Position numbers and translations under genes: made by a program. Of a stretch of DNA of 64,000 bases, positions 39,834 to 49,971 are shown piece by piece. The notes below the pieces were generated by a model. It worked only from the letters and a program-made list of their open reading frames with translations, searched no databases and was not told the DNA's origin. Each line of letters opens with the position of its first letter. Position 1 is the stretch's first letter. Where the stretch lies: NCBI RefSeq assembly GCF_001005315.1, contig NZ_LBMG01000016.1, forward strand, positions 1-64,000. Direction: 5' to 3'. The DNA is from Kordia jejudonensis. GTDB taxonomy: Bacteria; Bacteroidota; Bacteroidia; Flavobacteriales; Flavobacteriaceae.

Positions 39834-42800
39834 ATGAGAACAAAGTTTAGTGGAATTCTAACGCTATTCCTAGCGTTATTTGTGCAAATTCTGTTTGCAC
39901 AACAACAGACTGTCTCTGGAACAGTAACCGATGATACCGGCTTACCATTACCAGGAGCAACTGTTTCAATCAAAGGGACATCTAAAGGTATAACTACTGA
40001 TTTTGATGGTAAATTTTCTATTAAAGCTGATAACGGACAAGTACTTGTCTTCAGCTATATAGGATATAAAGCTAAAGAAATGACAGTATCTGGGACTACC
40101 GTTAATGTACAATTAGAATCAGACAACACATTAGGAGAAGTAGTAGTCGTTGCGTACGGTACTGAAAAGAAATCCAATGTGGCATCTGCCGTTTCTGTTG
40201 TACAATCTGAGTCGATTGAACAGGTACCAAATGCCTCTATTGACCAAATATTACAAGGACAAGCAGCAGGTTTGAACATCCAAACAAGTTCTGGTCAGCC
40301 AGGAGCGAGTGGTACTATCTTATTAAGAGGTAGAAACTCGATCAACGGTAATCAAGAGCCATTATTCATTATTGATGGTGTACCAGTAGATGAGGATAAC
40401 TTTAGAAGTTTAAACGCGAATGACATCGAAAATGTATCTATTTTAAAAGATGCATCTGCTTCTGCTCTTTATGGAAACAGAGGGGCGAATGGTGTGATTA
40501 TCGTTACAACTAAAACTGGTAAGAAAAATGGTGGAACTAAAATCCAGTACAGAACTCTTTACGGTTTATCTACTAACATTAACCCAAATTTTGAGCTAAT
40601 GAATTCTAGACAATACCTAACTTACCAAAGACAAAGAGGTTTAAACAACTTCTCTGACACACAGATTAATGCACTATCTACACAGACAAATACGAACTGG
40701 ACAGATCTTTTATTAAGAACTGGTACTACTTTATCACACGAGGTTAACGTAACTACAGGTGGAGAAAATGCAAGAAGTTATTCTTCTTTAGGATACTTTG
40801 AGCAAGAAGGTATTACTCTACGTAGTAACTTAAAGCGTTTCACTTTTAGAAATAACACAAACGTTTCTTCTTCAAATGATAAATTTAATTTAAGTACAAA
40901 CTTAACAATTGGTTATAGTGTGAATGATACTGCTGCCAACCCTGGAAGTGGATCATTAAACAACCCGTTCATTAACGCGTACATTGGTAACCCTGCTTTA
41001 AATCCTTTCAACCCTGATGGATCATTAGACTTAACAGGAGACGGAACAACAGGATTCCAAAACTCACCAATCGTAGCATTGAACCAAGCAACATTAAACA
41101 CGTTTGTTGAAGACGAATTAAAAATTGTAGGTAGAATTGCATCTTCATTAGAAGTAGCGAAGAACTTAACAGTTGGAAATTCAATTGGTATGGACTACCA
41201 ACAATTCAATCAGTTAATTATTACTGATCCAAACAGTTTACGTGGTTTAAACAATGATACAAACAACCCTCCAGCTGCACTTATTAAAGGTTCGCAAGCT
41301 GAGGCATTTAGTAGAGACGTATTATTCAACGTTAACACATACTTAACGTATAAGAATACTTTCAACGATGTTCACAATGTAGAAGCTTCTGCATTCGTAG
41401 AATATGTAAAAGGACATTCTGATACATATGGTTTTGAAGCTTTCGGTTTAAATTCTAAATTACCTGGTTCAGGTGCTGGTTTTACTTCTGGTAACACAAC
41501 TGAAGGACCTAACAATGACTTATACAACTATATCCCAACAGCTTTTTCTACTACAGAAGACAGAGGTTTATTCTCTTACTTTGCAGTAGCTAAGTACAAC
41601 TATGATGATAAATTTGGAGTGCAAGCTAACATCAGACGTGATGCTTCTTCTCAGTTTAGCAAAACAAACAGATGGGGTACATTCTGGGCAGCAGCTGCTT
41701 TTTGGAATCTTCATAGAGAAAAGTTCATGGAAGATGTTGAATTCATCAACAACTTAAAGATAAGAGCTAGTTATGGTAAATCAGGTAACGATAGAATTGG
41801 TAACGCATTTAGCGCATTCGATTTAATTGGTACTACAAACAACCCAGGAAACTACAATGGATCTGGACAAGGATACCAAGGTACTAACGGATTCTGGACT
41901 ACTCAGTTAGGAAACCCTGATTTAAAATGGGAGACTACTGTAAAAGCAAACATCGGTATTGATTTTGCAATGTTCGAAAACAGATTAAGTGGTAACCTTG
42001 ATTTCTACCAAACAACTACAGAAGATTTATTCTTGAACAGACCTATTTCTACAATCTCTGCATTTAACAACATTAGTGCAAACGTTGGTGAAATACAAAA
42101 CAAAGGTATTGAATTAGCGTTAAGCTATGATATCATTAGAAGCAATGACAGAAAAGGATTAAACTGGTCTGTTAATGGAAATATTGCATACAACAAAAAC
42201 GAAATTACAAAACTTGTTGGTGATGGTTTAATTGAAACAACTCGTACTGCTCTAGCAGAAGGAAATCCATTTGGTACTTTCTACGCAGTTCGTTGGGCTG
42301 GTGTGAATCCTGCTAACGGTTCGCCATTGTACTTTGATGCTGATGGAAACATTACTGATCAATACAATGCAGACGATCGTGTACTTCTTGATGAAAACCA
42401 AGATCCAAAATTTGTTGGTGGTTTCGGAACAAACATCTCTTACAAAGGTTTTGCATTAAATGCATTATTTACATATGCTATGGATCAATATAGATACAAC
42501 GGTAGTTTAGCAGTAGTTGAGGATCCTACTTTAGTAGGTATCTCTAACCAATCTACTTCTATCTTAAGAGAATGGCAACAAGCCGGAGATATCACTGATA
42601 TCCCATCTTCTGCTTTTGGTTCAACAAGACTTTTATTAACTGATCGTTACATTGAAGATGCATCTTTCTTACGTTTAAGAAATGTAACATTATCGTATAC
42701 ATTGGACAAAGACATGTTAGGAAATACAAAATTATTTTCAAGCATAAGAATGTATGTTCAAGGACAAAACCTTTTAACTTGGACGAAGTGGAGAGGATTT

Positions 42801-42884
42801 GATCCAGAATCAAATGTAAACTCAACTTTCTTTGAATTCCCAACACCTAAGACATGGACATTAGGATTAGATGTTAATTTTTAA
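39834..42884 (+). CDS. SusC/RagA-type TonB-dependent outer-membrane transporter (copy B)
   Basis: The protein has 1016 residues. The signal peptide (MRTKFSGILTLFLALFVQIL region) is almost the same as in copy A. The carboxypeptidase-regulatory-like domain is at about 25-100 (VSGTVTDDTGLPLPGATVSI; YIGYKAKEM), followed by GEVVVVAYGT. The plug has ILLRGRNSINGNQEPLFIID, VSILKDASASALYGNRGANG and IIVTTKTGK. The barrel ends PTPKTWTLGLDVNF. The plug and barrel differ clearly from copy A, so the ligand probably differs. It is paired with a SusD 11 bp downstream. Confidence 0.95.
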   Translation: MRTKFSGILTLFLALFVQILFAQQQTVSGTVTDDTGLPLPGATVSIKGTSKGITTDFDGKFSIKADNGQVLVFSYIGYKAKEMTVSGTTVNVQLESDNTLGEVVVVAYGTEKKSNVASAVSVVQSESIEQVPNASIDQILQGQAAGLNIQTSSGQPGASGTILLRGRNSINGNQEPLFIIDGVPVDEDNFRSLNANDIENVSILKDASASALYGNRGANGVIIVTTKTGKKNGGTKIQYRTLYGLSTNINPNFELMNSRQYLTYQRQRGLNNFSDTQINALSTQTNTNWTDLLLRTGTTLSHEVNVTTGGENARSYSSLGYFEQEGITLRSNLKRFTFRNNTNVSSSNDKFNLSTNLTIGYSVNDTAANPGSGSLNNPFINAYIGNPALNPFNPDGSLDLTGDGTTGFQNSPIVALNQATLNTFVEDELKIVGRIASSLEVAKNLTVGNSIGMDYQQFNQLIITDPNSLRGLNNDTNNPPAALIKGSQAEAFSRDVLFNVNTYLTYKNTFNDVHNVEASAFVEYVKGHSDTYGFEAFGLNSKLPGSGAGFTSGNTTEGPNNDLYNYIPTAFSTTEDRGLFSYFAVAKYNYDDKFGVQANIRRDASSQFSKTNRWGTFWAAAAFWNLHREKFMEDVEFINNLKIRASYGKSGNDRIGNAFSAFDLIGTTNNPGNYNGSGQGYQGTNGFWTTQLGNPDLKWETTVKANIGIDFAMFENRLSGNLDFYQTTTEDLFLNRPISTISAFNNISANVGEIQNKGIELALSYDIIRSNDRKGLNWSVNGNIAYNKNEITKLVGDGLIETTRTALAEGNPFGTFYAVRWAGVNPANGSPLYFDADGNITDQYNADDRVLLDENQDPKFVGGFGTNISYKGFALNALFTYAMDQYRYNGSLAVVEDPTLVGISNQSTSILREWQQAGDITDIPSSAFGSTRLLLTDRYIEDASFLRLRNVTLSYTLDKDMLGNTKLFSSIRMYVQGQNLLTWTKWRGFDPESNVNSTFFEFPTPKTWTLGLDVNF

Positions 42885-42895
42885 AAAAAAAGAAA

Positions 42896-44320
42896 ATGAA
42901 AAAAATAAATTTATCAATTTTAGTATTATTAATGTTAGTCGGGACATATTCATGTAACGATGCATTAGACATTTTTCCTGAGGATGATATCCCAGAAGAA
43001 AATGCTTACACCAGTGTTCCTGACCTAGTTCTTGGTATGAATGCGGTATTTGCAAATTACTCACCAGAAGCTAATATTGACTTCTCTTCAATCTTAACAG
43101 ATGATACGAAAGTAGGAGAAGATAATGGTGGACAACGTATTAATGAGCATAACTTTCTTATTACAGCGAACACTTTTAGAGCTACGCAAATATGGACTGG
43201 AAACTATGCGTTAATTAATAGTATTAACCGTGTAATTGCAGCTGCAGGATCTATTACTCCTCAAAATGCTGCTGAGCAAGCTACTTACGATAACATCTTA
43301 GGAGAGTGCTATGCATTGAGAGCTATTGCTCACTTTGACTTATTATCATTCTACTCGCAAGATTACAATTCGGCTACTGAATCAGTACCTTACATTGATT
43401 ATGTTGTTGTATTAGAACAACCTGCTAGAAATACTGTAGGTGAAGTTTTAACTGGTATTCAGGCTGACATTACAACTGCTCAAGGACTTATTGATCCTTC
43501 TATTAGTGATGTAACTAGAATTACTCAAGATTTCTTCACAGCATTAAGAGCTAGAATCGCTCTTTATACAGGTGACAATGGAACAGCTATTACATTATCT
43601 CAACAATTAATGAATAACTATCCAATTGCAAACCAAGCACAGTACATTTCTATGTTTGATGATGAGGATAACACTGAAGTAATTTTCAAAGCTGACCGAG
43701 TTGTTGGAGATCCTTTAGCTGGTGGAATTTGGATGTTTAGTAACAATGGTGGTTCTTTTATTGAAGTATCTAATGAATTAGTAAGCATTATACCTCCAGG
43801 AGATGTTCGTAATACAACTATCTGGACTAACTTGGATGCTACTTTTAATGCAGATACTCAAGAACGTGTAAACAAATATCCAGGATCTGGAGGTAACAGA
43901 TACCTTAACGATATCAAAGTTTTCCGTTCAGGAGAAATGCTTTTAATCAATGCTGAAGCTAAAGCTAGAACTACTGATTTCGGTGGTGCAGCAACTATGA
44001 TTCAAACATTAAGAACTGCAAGAACTGGAAGTCCAGCTGCTCTTCCTTCTTATGCTAACTTAAATGAAGCTATGGAAGACATCTTATTCGAAAGAAGATT
44101 AGAATTAGCTTTCGAAGGACACCGTTTCTTAGATATCAAAAGAACTCGTGATATTACAGGTACTGGGATCGTAAGATCTCAAACTCTTGAAGACTGTGGT
44201 GGTGCTAGTGGAACATTTAACTGTGATCTTGCAGCTAATGACCATAGATTTACACTTCCTGTACCAGCTGCTGAATTAGATGGTAATGCTAGTATGACTC
44301 AAACTCCAGGATATAACTAA
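42896..44320 (+). CDS. SusD/RagB-type surface lipoprotein (copy B)
   Basis: The 474-residue protein has a lipobox TYSC (Cys20) followed by NDALDIFPEDDIPEENAY, the classic SusD N-terminus. The N-terminal SusD helices are present (LGECYALRAIAHFDLLSFY). The C-terminal RagB/SusD domain includes EDILFERRLELAFEGHRFLD and IKRTRD near the end, standard family hallmarks. It binds ligand at the cell surface for the upstream SusC. Confidence 0.95.
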   Translation: MKKINLSILVLLMLVGTYSCNDALDIFPEDDIPEENAYTSVPDLVLGMNAVFANYSPEANIDFSSILTDDTKVGEDNGGQRINEHNFLITANTFRATQIWTGNYALINSINRVIAAAGSITPQNAAEQATYDNILGECYALRAIAHFDLLSFYSQDYNSATESVPYIDYVVVLEQPARNTVGEVLTGIQADITTAQGLIDPSISDVTRITQDFFTALRARIALYTGDNGTAITLSQQLMNNYPIANQAQYISMFDDEDNTEVIFKADRVVGDPLAGGIWMFSNNGGSFIEVSNELVSIIPPGDVRNTTIWTNLDATFNADTQERVNKYPGSGGNRYLNDIKVFRSGEMLLINAEAKARTTDFGGAATMIQTLRTARTGSPAALPSYANLNEAMEDILFERRLELAFEGHRFLDIKRTRDITGTGIVRSQTLEDCGGASGTFNCDLAANDHRFTLPVPAAELDGNASMTQTPGYN

Positions 44321-44333
44321 ATAATAAAAAAAA

Positions 44334-45173
44334 ATGAAAAATTTTATAAAATTATTTATCGCATGTGCATTCTTGGTGTCATGTGGTGATTTCGAAGAAG
44401 TAATATATGACGGTGTCAATGGACAAACGTTGTCTTTCTTTGATGCTTCTTCTTCTGCATTAGAAGTTGAAATTAATCAAACAAACACTGTTAACGTAAA
44501 AATAGGTGTAAGTACATTATCTACATCTGACAGAACTGTATCTGTATCTGCTGACGCTGCGTCAACTGCTGATCCAGCTATGTATTCTTTTAGCTCTACT
44601 GTTACTATTCCTGCAAATGAGTATTTTGCAGAATTAGCAGTAACTGGTATTGATGAAGGATTAACAACAACAGCTAAAACATTAATTCTTAATCTTGAAG
44701 ATTCAGCTGACATTACTGGAAGCTCAGCTTCTCACACTGTTTCTATCGTAGAAATTTGCCCAATCCCTGCTACATTTGCAGCTGGAGCTTATACATTAGA
44801 TTTCGTATCTGGTGGTATCGGAGCTGCTGGTTTTGCACCTGCATTAGGTACTGGAATTCCTGTTGATTTAGTTGTCGGAGGTTCATCTACTGAAAGAACA
44901 TTTAATGTAAAGTGTTACCCAAGTTTTGGATTTGCAAATCCTCCAGTTGATTTTTCTTTCAACTTAGTATGTGGTACAACTGTATCTAACGGATTACTTG
45001 ATGGTCAAGCTTCAGGTGTTGGTTGTGGTGGATCTATTGCTTTCGGACCTGCTCCATCTAATGGAACTTACACGGTTGGTGATGATACAAATATGACAAT
45101 TATATTTGCAGAGGATACAGAAGAAATCTGTGGTTCTGTAGCTACAACTACTTACACATTAACTAAAATATAA
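44334..45173 (+). CDS. Surface lipoprotein of SusCD operon B (Calx-beta-like domain)
   Basis: The 279-residue lipoprotein has a short signal ending LVSC (Cys17). Residues about 28-140 resemble a Calx-beta/DUF1735-type beta-sandwich (VKIGVSTLSTSDRTVSVSAD ... LILNLEDSADITG). The C-terminal half (about 145-279) is a Cys-containing beta domain (EICPIP, VKCYPS, LVCGTT, GVGCGG, EEICGS). It probably helps bind the cargo of the adjacent SusCD. It starts 13 bp after susD and is not a classical SusE/SusF by eye. Confidence 0.75.
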   Translation: MKNFIKLFIACAFLVSCGDFEEVIYDGVNGQTLSFFDASSSALEVEINQTNTVNVKIGVSTLSTSDRTVSVSADAASTADPAMYSFSSTVTIPANEYFAELAVTGIDEGLTTTAKTLILNLEDSADITGSSASHTVSIVEICPIPATFAAGAYTLDFVSGGIGAAGFAPALGTGIPVDLVVGGSSTERTFNVKCYPSFGFANPPVDFSFNLVCGTTVSNGLLDGQASGVGCGGSIAFGPAPSNGTYTVGDDTNMTIIFAEDTEEICGSVATTTYTLTKI

Positions 45174-45183
45174 ATAACTTGTT

Positions 45184-46026
45184 ATGAAAAAAATATTAAA
45201 AACTTTCATCTTACCACTAATTTTAGTGTTTGCATATAGCTGTGCATCAGATGATGATGGAAGATTTACTTCCGATCCAGAATTTGGATGGATTGAATTC
45301 CCAAGTGCATCAACTACACAGTCAGTAAATAACGAATTAACGCTTATTACTGTACCTTTTGTAACGACTGCTCCTATCAACAAATCTGATATTACAGTTT
45401 CGTATACAATTACTGATGTAGTAGGATCAGCTAGTGATGCTGTTTCTGCTAGTGGTTCTGCAAAAATTCTTGCGAACACAAACACAGGATTAATTGAATT
45501 AAATGTTTTACCAACTGCAGCAACTGCTTTAGTAGCTTCAGATATTACATTTGATATCGAAATTACTTCTGCTGGTGGTACTGATGTTGGATTACCTGAT
45601 GGTTCTTCAACAACTACACATACTGTAAACTTAGTATGTGACCTTACATTAGACTTAGGTGGAATGTATAGCGTTACTACTAACTACGGATTCCATGATT
45701 TCTTACCTAGCTTCAACCCTCATACTGAAGTTACTGAAATCATTGATAACGGTGACGGTACTTTCTTCATCCAAGATTTCTCAGGAGGTCTTTACAATGG
45801 AGGTCCTTACACAACTGCTTATGGAACTGGAGCAACAAGTTTTGATGTAACATTCAGCAACTCTTGTAACAAAATCCAGTGGACTGATCAAGGTGATCCA
45901 TGGGGAGCTGTTATTCCTTTAAATGGTGGAGTTAATGAAGTAGACGTAGCAACTGGTGTTGTAACTATTTCTTGGTTCTGCGAAGGATACGGAGAAAATG
46001 GTGTATCTGTGTATACGCCACTATAG
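45184..46026 (+). CDS. Surface lipoprotein of SusCD operon B, second copy-like protein
   Basis: The 280-residue lipoprotein has a lipobox AYSC (Cys20) followed by acidic residues (ASDDDGRF), as expected for surface export of lipoproteins in this phylum. The N-terminal half is a beta-sandwich of the same general type as the preceding protein. The C-terminal half has aromatic-rich YSVTTNYGFHDFLPSFNP and a Cys pair (SNSCNK, WFCEGY). It ends operon B just before a strong terminator. Likely an accessory binding protein; the ligand is unknown. Confidence 0.75.
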   Translation: MKKILKTFILPLILVFAYSCASDDDGRFTSDPEFGWIEFPSASTTQSVNNELTLITVPFVTTAPINKSDITVSYTITDVVGSASDAVSASGSAKILANTNTGLIELNVLPTAATALVASDITFDIEITSAGGTDVGLPDGSSTTTHTVNLVCDLTLDLGGMYSVTTNYGFHDFLPSFNPHTEVTEIIDNGDGTFFIQDFSGGLYNGGPYTTAYGTGATSFDVTFSNSCNKIQWTDQGDPWGAVIPLNGGVNEVDVATGVVTISWFCEGYGENGVSVYTPL

Positions 46027-46054
46027 TAATAAAAATTTATTACCATACATATAC

Positions 46055-46084
46055 AAAAAACCACCCATTTGGGTGGTTTTTTAT
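46055..46084 (+). terminator. Terminator of SusCD operon B
   Basis: AAAAAACCACCC (46055-46066) and GGGTGGTTTTTT (46071-46082) form a 12-bp stem with a 4-nt loop and T-run, 28 bp after the stop. Confidence 0.92.
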
Positions 46085-46098
46085 TTTATATTTGTCCC

Positions 46099-46836
46099 AT
46101 GCAAAATAATAACACACAAATATTTGGCATTAGAGCCATTATAGAAGCGATAAACTCAGGAAGCACTATCGATAAGGTTTTTATTCAAAAAGGTCTTAGA
46201 GGAGATCTATTTAGTGAATTAGACCAACTTCTAAGAGCAAATGCTATCAGTACTTCATTTGTTCCACCAGAAAAGTTAAATAGACTTACTAAAAAAAATC
46301 ATCAAGGTGTTATTGCGCTAGTTTCTCCTATAGAATTTCATGATCTAGATACATTAGTATTAAATGTAATTGAATCAGGAAAAATACCAACGTTTTTAAT
46401 CTTAGATCAACTAAGCGACGTACGTAATTTTGGTGCTATTATTAGAACTGCCGAATGTACAGGTGTTGACGGAATCATCATTCAGAAAAAAGGTGGCGCG
46501 CCCGTAAATGCAGATGCCGTAAAAACATCCGCCGGTGCTATTTTTAAAATGCCAATCTGTAAAGTAGATCATGTAAAAGATGCAATTTATCACTTACAAA
46601 GCTCAGGAGTTCAAATTGTGGCTGCAACAGAAAAAGCGCAACATACGTTGTACGATGTCGATTTTACAGTTCCAACCGCTATCGTAATGGGATCCGAAGG
46701 AAAAGGTGTTTCTCCTTCTATCTTAAAAATTGTAGATGAACAAGCAAAGTTACCAATGCTTGGCGAAATTGCTTCTCTAAATGTCTCTGTGGCGTGTGGT
46801 GCATTTTTATATGAAATTGTAAGGCAACGACAATAG
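46099..46836 (+). CDS. rlmB: TrmH-family 23S rRNA (guanosine-2'-O-)-methyltransferase
   Basis: The protein has 245 residues from the ATG at 46099. An in-frame ATG at 46069 lies in the preceding terminator and is rejected. It has an N-terminal L30e-like substrate-binding domain (IFGIRAIIEAINSG) and a C-terminal SPOUT knot with LDQLSDVRNFGAIIRTAEC, MGSEGKGVSPSIL and IASLNVSVACGAFLYE, the three TrmH/SpoU motifs. By similarity it methylates G2251 of 23S rRNA; the exact target of this copy is inferred. Confidence 0.9.
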   Translation: MQNNNTQIFGIRAIIEAINSGSTIDKVFIQKGLRGDLFSELDQLLRANAISTSFVPPEKLNRLTKKNHQGVIALVSPIEFHDLDTLVLNVIESGKIPTFLILDQLSDVRNFGAIIRTAECTGVDGIIIQKKGGAPVNADAVKTSAGAIFKMPICKVDHVKDAIYHLQSSGVQIVAATEKAQHTLYDVDFTVPTAIVMGSEGKGVSPSILKIVDEQAKLPMLGEIASLNVSVACGAFLYEIVRQRQ

Positions 46837-46840
46837 AATT

Positions 46841-47590
46841 TTATTCTTCTTCGTTTGTCTTTGGACTTTCAACATATATATAGTTTACCTTTATTGGAGG
46901 TAACGATTCTTCTATTTCATCTGGCAATGTTTCTATAAAGTTTCCGTTTTCATCAAAATGTCGCATAAATGGATCTTCTTCTGGAACGAATTCCTCCTTT
47001 TCCCATTCGTATACATTTTTGGTATATATAACTGGAAGAAAAACAGCTAGCAGAAAACCTGTGATAAAACCTCCTAAATGTCCTTCCCAAGAAATCTTCT
47101 CTTCTATCGGAAACAAATACCACAACATTCCACCATATAAAAACATAATGACTAACGAAAGTGCCACAAAGCGGTAGTATTTGGTAATGATTCCTTTAAA
47201 AAATATAAAACTCATCAAAACATATATAAAACCGCTGGCTCCAATATGATTTGCTTGTCTACCAATTACCCAAGTTATCAAGCCTGATCCTAGCAACCCT
47301 ATTAAAAAAATTGTCCAACGTTGCGATCTGTAAAAATAAATTACAGCAGCACTCAATAAAAACAACGGAATGGTATTATTCCATAAATGTCGCATACTTC
47401 CATGGATAAAAGGGCTAAATAAAACACCACGAAGTCCTATAACACTTCTTGGATACACTCCATAATCGTTAAATCGGAAACCAAATCTGACTTCTGCCCA
47501 AAATACAAACCAAATTAAAAGTACAAACAGAAAAGGTAGTAAAACTACTTCTGGCGTAAATACAAAAGGATGTTGTTTTTTGGATTGCAT
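46841..47590 (-). CDS. Rhomboid-family intramembrane serine protease
   Basis: The 249-residue protein has six to seven hydrophobic segments. The catalytic dyad is visible as Ser119 in IGASGFIY and His171 in WEGHLGGF. A HxxxN-type oxyanion pair lies in GSMRHLWNN (His68, Asn72). An acidic Pro/Glu-rich tail of about 55 residues follows the last helix. It cleaves transmembrane substrates within the inner membrane; the substrates are unknown. It is convergent with the rRNA methyltransferase gene, 4 bp between stops. Confidence 0.92.
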   Translation of the reverse strand: MQSKKQHPFVFTPEVVLLPFLFVLLIWFVFWAEVRFGFRFNDYGVYPRSVIGLRGVLFSPFIHGSMRHLWNNTIPLFLLSAAVIYFYRSQRWTIFLIGLLGSGLITWVIGRQANHIGASGFIYVLMSFIFFKGIITKYYRFVALSLVIMFLYGGMLWYLFPIEEKISWEGHLGGFITGFLLAVFLPVIYTKNVYEWEKEEFVPEEDPFMRHFDENGNFIETLPDEIEESLPPIKVNYIYVESPKTNEEE

Positions 47591-47681
47591 ATAAAATTTT
47601 AAATCAAGTAGTCAAAAAATTAGCCAAGATGAATTCGCCTGAAAAATTGTCACTTCATTACGAATATCTTACTTTTATACT

Positions 47682-48959
47682 ATGAATGAACCATTAGCAG
47701 AACGCATTCGACCAAAAACGTTGGAAGACTATATAAGTCAGGAACATCTCGTGGGAGAAACTGGCGTATTAACACGTCAAATACAAAAAGGAATTATTCC
47801 TTCACTCCTACTTTGGGGACCACCAGGAACTGGAAAAACAACGTTAGCAAACATCATTGCGTCTACTTCTGATCGTCCATTTTACACACTAAGCGCAATA
47901 AGTTCAGGCGTAAAAGATGTGCGTGAAGTAATTCAACGTGCGAAACAAGATGGTGGTTTGTTTACAACAAAAAATCCGATTTTATTTATTGATGAAATTC
48001 ATCGCTTTAGCAAGTCACAACAAGATTCTTTACTCGGTGCTGTAGAGAAAGGTTGGGTAACGCTTATTGGTGCAACTACTGAAAATCCTAGTTTTGAAGT
48101 TATTCCTGCATTATTGTCGCGTTGTCAAGTATATATTTTAAATCCCTTTGGAAAAGAAGATTTAGAACGGTTGCTAAAACGTGCCATTGCGGAAGACACA
48201 GAACTTTCGAAAAAGAAAATTACGCTAAAAGAAACCGAAGCTTTACTAAAACTTTCTGGCGGCGATGGACGCAAATTGTTAAACATCTTTGAACTTATCA
48301 TCAATTCGGAAGGTAGTGAAGAAGTTACCATAACAAATGAACTTGTATTGAGTCGTGTGCAAAAAAACACAGTTTTATATGACAAAACTGGAGAACAACA
48401 CTACGACATTATTTCCGCTTTTATCAAATCGATTCGTGGAAGTGATCCTAATGGCGCTGTATATTGGTTGGCCAGAATGATTGAAGGTGGCGAAGATGTA
48501 AAGTTTATTGCTAGAAGAATGCTCATTTCGGCAAGTGAAGATATCGGAATTGCCAATCCGACAGCATTGGTTATTGCTACAAATACGTTTCAAGCTGTTT
48601 CTATTATCGGATACCCTGAAGCACGTATTATTTTAAGTCAATGTGCCGTATATTTAGCCACATCTGCAAAAAGTAATGCTTCGTATATGGCCATAAAAAA
48701 AGCGCAAGCTGTTGTAAAAGAAACAGGCGATTTATCTGTTCCATTACATTTGCGAAATGCGCCAACTAAGCTGATGAAAGATTTAGGATATGGCGAAGAT
48801 TACAAATATTCTCACGATTTCAATAACAACTTTGTAGCACAAGAATATTTACCCGACGAAATTACAAACACTAAAATCTACGATCCAGGAAGCAATCCGC
48901 GTGAAAAAAGCCTCCGTGATTTTTTAAAAAATCGTTGGAAAGATAAGTATGAGTATTAA
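47682..48959 (+). CDS. rarA: Replication-associated recombination protein A (AAA+ ATPase)
   Basis: The 425-residue protein has Walker A GPPGTGKT (46-53), Walker [10 protein letters not shown] (101-109), sensor 1 [13 protein letters not shown] and the arginine-finger LLSRCQVY. These are followed by the MgsA/RarA tetramerisation region ([20 protein letters not shown]) with the diagnostic [10 protein letters not shown]. It acts on stalled replication forks, interacting with SSB. It is a lone gene divergent from the rhomboid gene. Confidence 0.96.
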   Translation: MNEPLAERIRPKTLEDYISQEHLVGETGVLTRQIQKGIIPSLLLWGPPGTGKTTLANIIASTSDRPFYTLSAISSGVKDVREVIQRAKQDGGLFTTKNPILFIDEIHRFSKSQQDSLLGAVEKGWVTLIGATTENPSFEVIPALLSRCQVYILNPFGKEDLERLLKRAIAEDTELSKKKITLKETEALLKLSGGDGRKLLNIFELIINSEGSEEVTITNELVLSRVQKNTVLYDKTGEQHYDIISAFIKSIRGSDPNGAVYWLARMIEGGEDVKFIARRMLISASEDIGIANPTALVIATNTFQAVSIIGYPEARIILSQCAVYLATSAKSNASYMAIKKAQAVVKETGDLSVPLHLRNAPTKLMKDLGYGEDYKYSHDFNNNFVAQEYLPDEITNTKIYDPGSNPREKSLRDFLKNRWKDKYEY

Positions 48960-49102
48960 TTTTGTGTTTTGTATAGAATAGAAAGCATATGTTACTTTGC
49001 ATGAAATTTCTACCTTCCTAAATCGAGTTCAGAAAATTTATCGATAACACAAATTGTAACTTTTAGCACTACGTTTTCAAAACATAATCCTATCTGCCAA
49101 TA

Positions 49103-49918
49103 TTAAAATTTTACATTTAATACAGAAACTTGATTTCCAGTTCTAGATACATTAGACAACATCCATGTTCCATTTTTTTTGTACACAACAGCGTCTTTTC
49201 CTTGCACAAGATATACATCGTTAACGCCCGTTTTTAATAACACCATAATCACTTTTGGTGTACTATCAACCAATTGGTATCCGTTTTCCAAAGGTTGTGC
49301 ATACAATACAGCACTTTTTACGTTTGTTGCTGGTGCAGTATCGACAGTTAGTACTTCTTTAATCGTAACCGTTTCTTGTACATCAGACACAACTTCTTTT
49401 TCCACCTCTTTTACAGGTGCCGTAACTACTTTTGTCACTGTTCGTTCTACAACAGCTTTAGGTTTTGTTACCGCAACTTCCTGTTTTTCTGGCTTGTATG
49501 AATATCGTTGTGATGTTACATCTTTAAATGCGTTGCGGATACTTTCATTATGTGCTTTTTCGTACGCCTTTATTCGAGATGTTCCAAATTTGGTTTCAAA
49601 TATAATCTTGTTTGCACAATTCTTTAATAGAAGCTTTGTTTTGGTGGTAAACATGTTGGAATCTTCATCAATATCAACATATAACGCCATACATCTGTTC
49701 TCGCCTAAATCTTCTGGAAATTCTTCGGAATCATACAATACTTCAAATCCTTCTTTTTTAAATAGAAAACGTACTAACGAGTTCACTCGATATTGATCGT
49801 GTTTTTTCAAAAAACTAAACTCATAAGGAATTACTACATATTTGTAACCGTCTAATTTTTGCGAAAAAGAAGCGGTTGTAATGAATAGTACTATAATCGT
49901 TGCCAAGAAACGTTTCAT
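49103..49918 (-). CDS. Secreted protein of unknown function
   Basis: The 271-residue protein has a signal peptide MKRFLATIIVLFITTASFSQ. The first domain (about 22-140) has YKYVVIPYEFSFLKKHDQYR and a Cys pair (RCMALYVD, LLKNCANK). A Val/Lys/Thr-rich linker (150-200) is low complexity. The C-terminal region (about 205-271) ends VSRTGNQVSVLNVKF. I recognise it only as a conserved flavobacterial periplasmic or outer-membrane-associated type. It is the third gene of a likely operon with the DUF5723 barrel and a lipoprotein. Confidence 0.7.
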   Translation of the reverse strand: MKRFLATIIVLFITTASFSQKLDGYKYVVIPYEFSFLKKHDQYRVNSLVRFLFKKEGFEVLYDSEEFPEDLGENRCMALYVDIDEDSNMFTTKTKLLLKNCANKIIFETKFGTSRIKAYEKAHNESIRNAFKDVTSQRYSYKPEKQEVAVTKPKAVVERTVTKVVTAPVKEVEKEVVSDVQETVTIKEVLTVDTAPATNVKSAVLYAQPLENGYQLVDSTPKVIMVLLKTGVNDVYLVQGKDAVVYKKNGTWMLSNVSRTGNQVSVLNVKF

Positions 49919-49971
49919 AATAATCGTATTGTCTATTTAAGCTCCGAAAATAAGGATTTTCTAGGAATCCA

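Noticed and set aside
46069-46098. Longer N-terminus for the rRNA methyltransferase
   Set aside because: The upstream ATG is within the SusCD operon B terminator; MQNNNTQIFG is the family-like start.
49179-49796. Plus-strand frame of 205 codons
   Set aside because: Antisense to the secreted protein at 49103-49918, which has a signal peptide; no supporting features on the plus strand.
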